Assembly (NCBI GenBank): GCA_003518745.1
Contig: DOYB01000052.1
Span: forward strand, 1 to 11,023
DNA: 11,023 nt
From: Selenomonas sp.
Lineage (GTDB): Bacteria > Bacillota > Negativicutes > Selenomonadales > Selenomonadaceae
Reading direction: 5' to 3'
Shown here: in pieces, positions 6,914 to 11,023 of the stretch
Position numbering within the stretch: the first letter of the stretch is position 1
How the letters are laid out: the number at the start of each line of letters is the position of its first letter
The notes under the pieces: generated by a model
Seen by the model: only the letters and a program-made list of their open reading frames with translations
Databases searched by the model: none
What the model was told of the DNA's origin: nothing
Made by a program: the position numbers and the translations under genes

Positions 6914-7600
6914 TTATTGCCAGCCCTGTAGTGTCCAGAACATCTCAGCTTTATCTGCAACCGGAAAAATCAGTTCTCGTATGTTAGTAATACGAGTGAA
7001 TTTCCATGTGCCGTCTGTTTGTTTCTCCATGGCCAGTTTAAGAGTTATGCCGTCAGCAAGATTACCATAGGGGCTGCCATCGCCCTTGATTGAGAGTGCG
7101 ACTTCAGCATGGTGGGCATCAGACATGTGTATGTCTTGTATCTCTGCGCTGCATGCGCTATGAATCTTTGCAAGCTCGCCTGAAAGCCAGGACTCAGGAT
7201 TATCATCATAGTTGGCAGCAGGAGCAGCTTTTGAGAAGTAGAACCCCAAAATCCTATTTATGAACAACAGGCTTATATCTCTGTGATCTAGAGCATACTG
7301 CTGCATGAATTCAGTGTCATGCCAGAAAAATGGGTCATCGGGATAGCGGTCGTGAAGCTGGCTTATAACAACCGACATTTCCCGGGCAGAGTTGTCATAG
7401 GTATCGGCTAGAAAGAATTCCACGTCGAAGTACGAAGAAACCCTGTCCCAATCGCGATTCGTTACAGCCTGCTGAAGTTCCTTCACCGCTGCTTCCGGTG
7501 AAATGACATCCTTGGCGGCTTTTGGAGCGCTGCTGCAGCCTGTCAGGCATAGGACAAGGAAAAGAAATAAGCAAAGTAGGCAAGTAAGGGATTTTCTCAT
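6914..7600 (-). CDS. Lipoprotein of unknown function
   Basis: The 228-residue product has a lipoprotein signal peptide: MRKS, a hydrophobic core, then LTGC with the lipidated cysteine at residue 22. It would therefore be exported, lipidated and membrane-anchored. The mature part begins with a Ser/Ala/Lys linker. Next comes EAAVKELQQAVTNRDWDRVS and a DVEFF segment, a pattern seen in small extracytoplasmic domains of the NTF2-like or DUF4878 kind. A later strand pair (EKQTDGTWKFTRI) fits that idea, but the assignment is only suggestive. The start is supported by AAAGGAA upstream on the minus strand. It is the last gene of the three-gene minus-strand operon, 12 bases after the GIY-YIG gene. Confidence 0.8.
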   Translation of the reverse strand: MRKSLTCLLCLFLFLVLCLTGCSSAPKAAKDVISPEAAVKELQQAVTNRDWDRVSSYFDVEFFLADTYDNSAREMSVVISQLHDRYPDDPFFWHDTEFMQQYALDHRDISLLFINRILGFYFSKAAPAANYDDNPESWLSGELAKIHSACSAEIQDIHMSDAHHAEVALSIKGDGSPYGNLADGITLKLAMEKQTDGTWKFTRITNIRELIFPVADKAEMFWTLQGWQ

Positions 7601-7612
7601 GGGAGTTCCTTT

Positions 7613-7867
7613 CTATAAAGCTCTATCGTCCTCAATTAGCTTCAGCTTTTCCTCACGGGAAAGGTGTTTGATATGCCATTCCCTGCTTTGGGCATCCACC
7701 TTGCGGTCAAATTCCTCGTAGTAGGTGAGCCTGACCGGGAGGCGGGACCGTGTGTACTTCCCGCCCTTTCCGGCGTTGTGGCATGCCAGTCGCTTCTCAA
7801 GGTCATTTGTCCACCCTGTGTATAAGCTTCCATCCGCACAGGTCAGGATATAGGTGTAGGCTTTCAT
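7613..7867 (-). CDS. GIY-YIG nuclease family protein (UPF0213, YazA/YhbQ-like)
   Basis: The 84-residue product is a stand-alone GIY-YIG domain of the UPF0213/SLX1-like type. The first motif appears as Y6-I7-L8, the second as Y16-T17-G18, followed by TNDLEKRL with R26, then H30 and GKGGKYTR. E63 in REWHIK is the likely metal-binding glutamate. All expected catalytic positions are therefore present. Members of this group are small DNA-acting proteins whose precise role is mostly unknown. The ATG overlaps the stop of the isomerase gene (ATGA, 7864-7867), a classic coupling arrangement, and there is no strong RBS of its own. Full family length is about 80-100 residues, so it is complete. Confidence 0.93.
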   Translation of the reverse strand: MKAYTYILTCADGSLYTGWTNDLEKRLACHNAGKGGKYTRSRLPVRLTYYEEFDRKVDAQSREWHIKHLSREEKLKLIEDDRAL

Positions 7868-8433
7868 TTATCTGCTTCTTTGATGGTAACCTTCTTCATT
7901 ACCACATCTTCCAAGGGGCGATCGCTGAAATCCGTTTCAGCTTTGCCGATTGTACGAACTACTTCCATGCCATTGACTACATTGCCGAATACGGCATGAT
8001 GACCATCCAGCCACGGAGTTTTGTCCAAGGTAATGAAGAACTGTGAACCGCCTGTATTGGGGCCGGCGTTGGCCATGGAGAGAATGCCCTCGGAACTGTG
8101 TTTGAGGTCAGGATGGAATTCGTCATCAATAGTATAGCCCGGGCCTCCGGTACCGTTGCCGTTGGGATCTCCTCCCTGAATCATGAATCCGTCTATGACG
8201 CGATGGAATATCAGTCCGTCATAGAAGCCTTTCTTTGCAAGACTTACGAAATTCTCGACTGTTTTAGGCGCTTTGTCCGCAAATAATTCAATCTCAAAGG
8301 TTCCTTTATTTGTTTCAAATACTGCGATTGGATTTGCCACTTTACCCTCTCCTTTTTCACTCTTTCCCGTTGCCGTACAGCCCACAGACAACATCATCAG
8401 CATCGCCATTATCAAAACTATGACTTTTCTCAA
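7864..8433 (-). CDS. Cyclophilin-type peptidyl-prolyl cis-trans isomerase, lipoprotein
   Basis: The 189-residue product catalyses cis-trans isomerisation of Xaa-Pro bonds and would assist folding of exported proteins. It starts with a lipoprotein signal ending in SVGC (Cys 19). A Lys/Glu/Gly linker leads into a compact bacterial cyclophilin domain. Active-site residues are present: R78, F83 and Q86 in FHRVIDGFMIQGGD, the MANAGPNTGGSQFF segment (120-133), and W141 with H146 in PWLDGHHAVFG. I chose TTG at 8431-8433 (minus strand) because AAGGAGAG lies 6 bases upstream. A TTG six codons earlier overlaps that RBS and would add charged residues ahead of the signal peptide. It is the first gene of the operon, behind a promoter at 8466-8495. 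Confidence 0.93.
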   Translation of the reverse strand: MRKVIVLIMAMLMMLSVGCTATGKSEKGEGKVANPIAVFETNKGTFEIELFADKAPKTVENFVSLAKKGFYDGLIFHRVIDGFMIQGGDPNGNGTGGPGYTIDDEFHPDLKHSSEGILSMANAGPNTGGSQFFITLDKTPWLDGHHAVFGNVVNGMEVVRTIGKAETDFSDRPLEDVVMKKVTIKEADK

Positions 8434-8465
8434 ACTACTCTCTCCTTCCAAAGTATTCGCGTTAC

Positions 8466-8495
8466 ATTATAGCGCCATTTATTAGGATTTGCCAA
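8466..8495 (-). promoter_or_regulatory. Sigma-70 type promoter of the isomerase operon
   Basis: Read on the minus strand: -35 TTGGCA (8495-8490, 5 of 6 to consensus), an 18-base spacer, and a perfect -10 TATAAT (8471-8466). Transcription would start near 8459, about 25 bases before the TTG start of the isomerase, leaving room for its RBS. Confidence 0.75.
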
Positions 8496-8548
8496 GGGTT
8501 GGAGAAAAATTCAATTGTTTAGCGATTATTTTCTGAGTTTACTGAAAT

Positions 8549-8607
8549 AAAAAAGCGCCCTGCACGCCATGGTTCCGTCTTGGGGGCAGAAACATGACAT
8601 GCAGGAC
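8549..8607 (-). terminator. Intrinsic terminator of the putative small RNA
   Basis: On the minus strand GTCCTGCATG pairs with CGTGCAGGGC (10 pairs, two of them G-U) and is followed by GC and a run of six T, then ATTT. It ends before the isomerase promoter (-35 at 8490-8495) begins. Confidence 0.75.
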
Positions 8608-8637
8608 TCTAGGAGTGGAGCTAGTAAATAACTCCAT
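8549..8637 (-). ncRNA. Putative small structured RNA, about 88 nt, C-rich loop, own promoter and terminator
   Basis: Read on the minus strand, a good promoter (8643-8671) predicts a start near 8637. The transcript would then form three consecutive hairpins. The first is UGGAG/CUCCA with an 11-nt loop (DNA 8616-8620 and 8632-8636). The second is a short ACUC/GAGU stem-loop (8606-8616), which partly competes with its neighbours. The third is a long stem of 10 pairs, including two G-U (8557-8566 with 8598-8607). An inner CAUG/CAUG stem is topped by the loop UGCCCCCAAGAC. The long stem runs directly into GCGC and six U residues (8554-8549), a textbook intrinsic terminator. No coding frame is apparent. 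I recognise no known RNA family (not 6S, SRP RNA, tmRNA or a riboswitch I can name). An attenuator for the isomerase is less likely because that gene has its own promoter downstream. Confidence 0.6.
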
Positions 8638-8642
8638 TTAGC

Positions 8643-8671
8643 ATTCTAACATTTAATTCAGAAAATTGCAA
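8643..8671 (-). promoter_or_regulatory. Sigma-70 type promoter of the putative small RNA
   Basis: Read on the minus strand: -35 TTGCAA (8671-8666, 4 of 6), a 17-base spacer, and -10 TAGAAT (8648-8643, 5 of 6). The AT-rich DNA just upstream (8672-8700) is typical for an active promoter. The predicted start is about 8637. Confidence 0.6.
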
Positions 8672-8812
8672 GATAAAAGATTAAAATAGTTGTAAAATGC
8701 GCTTAAACATAAAAATTGTCCTCGTGATACACATATATGTAATTCAAATAGATGCAGGTAGAGTAGATATTAGAGGCATATGGAGTAAATTTCGAAAACT
8801 TTTTCCTTTAGC

Positions 8813-8841
8813 TGGAAATATGGCTTCGTATATTGTATACT
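8813..8841 (+). promoter_or_regulatory. Weak candidate promoter of the rfb genes
   Basis: An extended -10, TGTATACT (TATACT at 8836-8841), lies just upstream of the rfbA RBS, with only a poor -35 (TGGAAA, 8813-8818) 17 bases before it. The -10 overlaps a small perfect inverted repeat, GTATA-TTG-TATAC (8828-8840), which could be an operator. The leader would be very short, so a different start further upstream is possible. Confidence 0.3.
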
Positions 8842-8864
8842 GAGAGGCAAGGGAGGTGCGTTTT

Positions 8865-9740
8865 TTGGTTAAAAAAGGTATTATTCTGGCAGGGGGTTCT
8901 GGTACAAGGCTTTATCCTTTGACGAAGGTTGTGTCGAAGCAGCTTATGCCAATATATGACAAGCCCATGATCTACTACCCTTTGAGTACATTGATGCTGG
9001 CAGGAATAAAGGAGATTCTTATTATAACTACACCGGAGGATCAGGCTCTGTATTCATCGCTCCTGGGGGACGGCAGCCAGCTGGGCATTAGTATACAGTA
9101 TGCGATTCAGCCGAGTCCTGATGGATTGGCTCAGGCATTTCTTATTGGTGAGAATTTTATCGCAGGTGACGGTTGCGCGCTGGTGCTGGGAGATAACATA
9201 TTCTATGGATCGGATTTAGCCACTGCCATGCAGCGTGCCGCGTCCCATGAAGATGGGGCAACTGTGTTCGCATACTATGTGAGTGACCCTGAGCGCTATG
9301 GCGTGGTGGAGTTTGATAAGGATGGGCAGGCACTCAGTTTGGAGGAAAAGCCCAAGAATCCAAGGTCCAATTACGCCGTGACAGGTCTGTATTTCTACGA
9401 TCATGATATTGTAGACATAGCGAAGTCCATCAAGCCTTCACCTAGGGGAGAGCTTGAAATCACGGATGTCAATAGAGTTTATTTGGAGCAGAAAAAACTT
9501 AGAGTCGAGAAGATGCGTCGAGGTTATGCATGGCTGGACACGGGGACACATGAGTCTTTGCTGCAGGCGGCCTCATTCGTGCAGACGATTCAGGCCCGGC
9601 AGGGACTTAAGATTGCATGTATAGAGGAGATAGCCTACAGGATGCGCTATATTGATTCAGAGCAGTTGATGAAATTGGCTGAGCCACTGGCTAAGAACGA
9701 ATATGGACGGTATTTGCAGTATTTGGCAAGGCATCACTGA
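8865..9740 (+). CDS. rfbA: Glucose-1-phosphate thymidylyltransferase RmlA
   Basis: This enzyme joins glucose-1-phosphate and dTTP to form dTDP-glucose, the first step of dTDP-L-rhamnose synthesis in the cytoplasm. The 291-residue product has the nucleotide-binding signature KGIILAGGSGTRLYPLT at the N-terminus. It also shows KQLMPIYDKPMIYYPLSTLM, the LGDNIFYG motif, SLEEKPKNPRSNYAVTGLYF, and YAWLDTGTHESLLQA near the C-terminus, as in full-length RmlA. I start at TTG 8865 because GGGAGG (8851-8856) sits 8 bases upstream and the protein then begins MVKKGIILAGG. A GTG at 8856 overlaps that RBS. It is the first gene of the rfbA-rfbC-rfbB run. Confidence 0.96.
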   Translation: MVKKGIILAGGSGTRLYPLTKVVSKQLMPIYDKPMIYYPLSTLMLAGIKEILIITTPEDQALYSSLLGDGSQLGISIQYAIQPSPDGLAQAFLIGENFIAGDGCALVLGDNIFYGSDLATAMQRAASHEDGATVFAYYVSDPERYGVVEFDKDGQALSLEEKPKNPRSNYAVTGLYFYDHDIVDIAKSIKPSPRGELEITDVNRVYLEQKKLRVEKMRRGYAWLDTGTHESLLQAASFVQTIQARQGLKIACIEEIAYRMRYIDSEQLMKLAEPLAKNEYGRYLQYLARHH

Positions 9741-9769
9741 AAACCTATAGATATTGGAGGAAAACGGAT

Positions 9770-10333
9770 TTGAAAGCAACAGAGACAAATCTCAAGGGTG
9801 TTTATGTTCTTGAGCCTCAGGTATTTGGCGATGCCAGAGGATGGTTTATGGAGAGCTGGTCTCAGCGTAAGATGGAAGAGGCAGGCATTCATGTGGAATT
9901 TCTGCAGGATAATCACTCCTATTCGGCTACAAGGGGAACATTGAGAGGACTTCATTATCAGCTTAACCCAATGGCCCAAGCGAAGCTCATACGCTGCAGC
10001 CGTGGCAGCATTCTGGATGTTGCTGTGGACATACGCAAGGGCTCGCCACAGTATGCCAAGTGGACGGCGGTGGAGCTTTCCGCTGAGAACAAGAAACAGC
10101 TTTTCATACCCAGAGGCTTCGCCCATGGATTTCTGACCCTTACGGATGATGTTGAGGTTCAGTACAAAGCTGACAATTACTATGCTCCAGATTGTGACGG
10201 CAATATCCGCTGGAATGATCCGGAAATTGGGGTGGAGTGGCCCTTTGAACCGGTAATTCTGTCGGGAAAGGACGAGAATGCGCCGCTTCTGGCAGAAAGA
10301 ACAAATCTGAATTTTGTCTACGAGGAGAGATAA
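9770..10333 (+). CDS. rfbC: dTDP-4-dehydrorhamnose 3,5-epimerase RmlC
   Basis: RmlC epimerises C3 and C5 of dTDP-4-keto-6-deoxyglucose, the third step of dTDP-L-rhamnose synthesis. The 187-residue cupin-fold product shows the family segments FGDARGWFMESW, QDNHSYSATRGTLRGLHYQ and FIPRGFAHGFLTL. The catalytic histidine is H62 and the active-site tyrosine is Y132, identical in number to well-studied RmlC enzymes. RWNDPEIGVEWP near the C-terminus carries the conserved Asp-Pro. It starts at TTG 9770 with GGAGGA at 9756-9761. The gene follows rfbA by 29 bases and precedes rfbB by 4, so the three are one operon. Confidence 0.96.
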   Translation: MKATETNLKGVYVLEPQVFGDARGWFMESWSQRKMEEAGIHVEFLQDNHSYSATRGTLRGLHYQLNPMAQAKLIRCSRGSILDVAVDIRKGSPQYAKWTAVELSAENKKQLFIPRGFAHGFLTLTDDVEVQYKADNYYAPDCDGNIRWNDPEIGVEWPFEPVILSGKDENAPLLAERTNLNFVYEER

Positions 10334-10337
10334 GCCA

Positions 10338-11023
10338 ATGAATATTGTAGTGACTGGCGGAGCAGGGTTTATCGGCGGTAATTTTGTCTACTATATGCTG
10401 GAGAAGTATCCGGAGCATCGCATTATATGCTATGACAAGCTGACCTATGCCGGCAATCTTGCCACATTGGATGAAGCGATGAAAAATAAAAACTTCAAGT
10501 TTATCCGCGGAGATATTTCCGACAGGGACGCGGTGGACAAGCTGTTTCAGGAGGAGAAGCCCGACATTATCGTGAATTTCGCGGCAGAGAGCCATGTTGA
10601 CCGTTCCATAGAGGATCCTGAGCTTTTCCTGCGCACAAATATCATCGGCACCAGTGTTCTGCTGGATGCGTGCCGTAAATATGGAATCAAGCGCTATCAT
10701 CAGGTATCGACGGATGAGGTTTACGGAGATTTGCCGCTGGATAGACCGGATCTCTTCTTTACGGAAACAACGAATCTGCACACGTCCAGTCCCTATTCAG
10801 CCTCAAAGGCTTCGGCGGATTTGCTGGTGCAGGCATATAGCCGTACATATCAGATACCGGCGACGATTTCCCGCTGCTCGAACAACTATGGGCCGTACCA
10901 TTTTCCGGAGAAGCTTATTCCGCTGATGATTATCAATGCTTTGCACGATAAAAAGCTCCCCGTTTACGGCGCTGGGGAGAATGTGAGGGATTGGCTGTAT
11001 GTAAAGGATCACTGTTCTGCCAT
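10338..11023 (+). CDS. rfbB: dTDP-glucose 4,6-dehydratase RmlB, 5' part (cut by window edge)
   Basis: An open frame from ATG 10338 runs off the end of the window and gives 228 complete codons of an expected 330-350. RmlB converts dTDP-glucose to dTDP-4-keto-6-deoxyglucose with bound NAD, the second rhamnose step. The extended SDR features are visible: G7-x2-G10-x2-G13 in VTGGAGFIGG, LTYAGNLATL, NFAAESHVDRSI, catalytic T125-D126-E127 in STDEVYGD, and Y153-x3-K157 in PYSASK. SRCSNNYGPYHFPEKLIPLM and GENVRDWLYVKDH follow. The RBS GAGGAGAG (10322-10329) lies within the end of rfbC. rfbD would be expected further downstream but is not seen. Confidence 0.96.
   Translation, partial: MNIVVTGGAGFIGGNFVYYMLEKYPEHRIICYDKLTYAGNLATLDEAMKNKNFKFIRGDISDRDAVDKLFQEEKPDIIVNFAAESHVDRSIEDPELFLRTNIIGTSVLLDACRKYGIKRYHQVSTDEVYGDLPLDRPDLFFTETTNLHTSSPYSASKASADLLVQAYSRTYQIPATISRCSNNYGPYHFPEKLIPLMIINALHDKKLPVYGAGENVRDWLYVKDHCSA

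Larger units (their letters stand above)
8434..8864. other. Divergent intergenic region between the isomerase operon and rfbA
   Basis: About 430 bases with no convincing protein-coding frame. The left third holds the isomerase promoter, the middle holds a putative small RNA gene on the minus strand with its own promoter and terminator, and the right third (about 8672-8850) is AT-rich. That right third contains a perfect palindrome ACATATATGT (8731-8740) and the probable rfbA promoter region. I see no tRNA, known riboswitch or JUMPStart/ops element. Confidence 0.7.

Noticed and set aside
8549..8637. The hairpin region read as a terminator for a plus-strand transcript
   Set aside because: On the plus strand the A-run precedes the stem and no T-run follows it; there is also no plus-strand gene just upstream to terminate.
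8640..8864. JUMPStart/ops element before the polysaccharide sugar genes
   Set aside because: Only a weak partial GGTAG match near 8757 is present; the conserved GGCGGTAG core is missing.
10140..10781. A 213-codon minus-strand open frame across rfbC and rfbB
   Set aside because: It spans two clearly coding plus-strand genes with intact catalytic residues, so it is a shadow frame.

Overview
The window looks like a chromosome segment of a motile Gram-positive-lineage bacterium. My best guess is a Negativicute (Selenomonas-like diderm Firmicute). That placement is an inference. It rests on the fused chemotaxis / sigma-28 / FapA / SwrB-like gene string, the strong AGGAGG-type ribosome binding sites, the frequent TTG starts, and the presence of lipoproteins. 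No rRNA, tRNA, CRISPR array, transposase or phage gene is visible.

Left part (1-6809, all + strand): the distal end of a flagellar/chemotaxis operon. In order it holds the 3' end of cheA, cheW, a short gap with a possible 39-codon ORF, cheC, cheD, a small two-helix membrane protein with an acidic tail, the flagellar sigma factor fliA/sigD, fapA, a small charged protein, a membrane-anchored coiled-coil protein resembling SwrB, and a YigZ/IMPACT-family gene. CheA, CheW, CheC and CheD together form the signalling and adaptation core. The sigma factor would drive late flagellar genes, and the FapA-to-SwrB-like genes are flagellum-associated accessory genes by context.

Middle (6810-8864): a long palindrome separates yigZ from a convergent three-gene minus-strand operon. 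Read in transcription order, this operon encodes a cyclophilin-type peptidyl-prolyl isomerase lipoprotein, a small GIY-YIG nuclease-family protein whose start overlaps the isomerase stop (ATGA), and a lipoprotein of unknown function. A good sigma-70 type promoter precedes the isomerase. Upstream of it, also on the minus strand, is a short unannotated transcription unit of about 88 nt with its own promoter and a strong intrinsic terminator. It appears to encode a structured small RNA with a C-rich loop. This is the most interesting item in the window.

Right part (8865-11023, + strand): the start of a dTDP-L-rhamnose cluster, rfbA-rfbC-rfbB, with rfbB cut by the window edge. These supply the nucleotide sugar for surface polysaccharide or flagellin glycosylation.

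All main genes appear intact with their catalytic residues. The window is mostly ordinary core genome; the novelty is confined to the small RNA, the cheW-cheC gap and a few uncharacterised flagellar-operon proteins.
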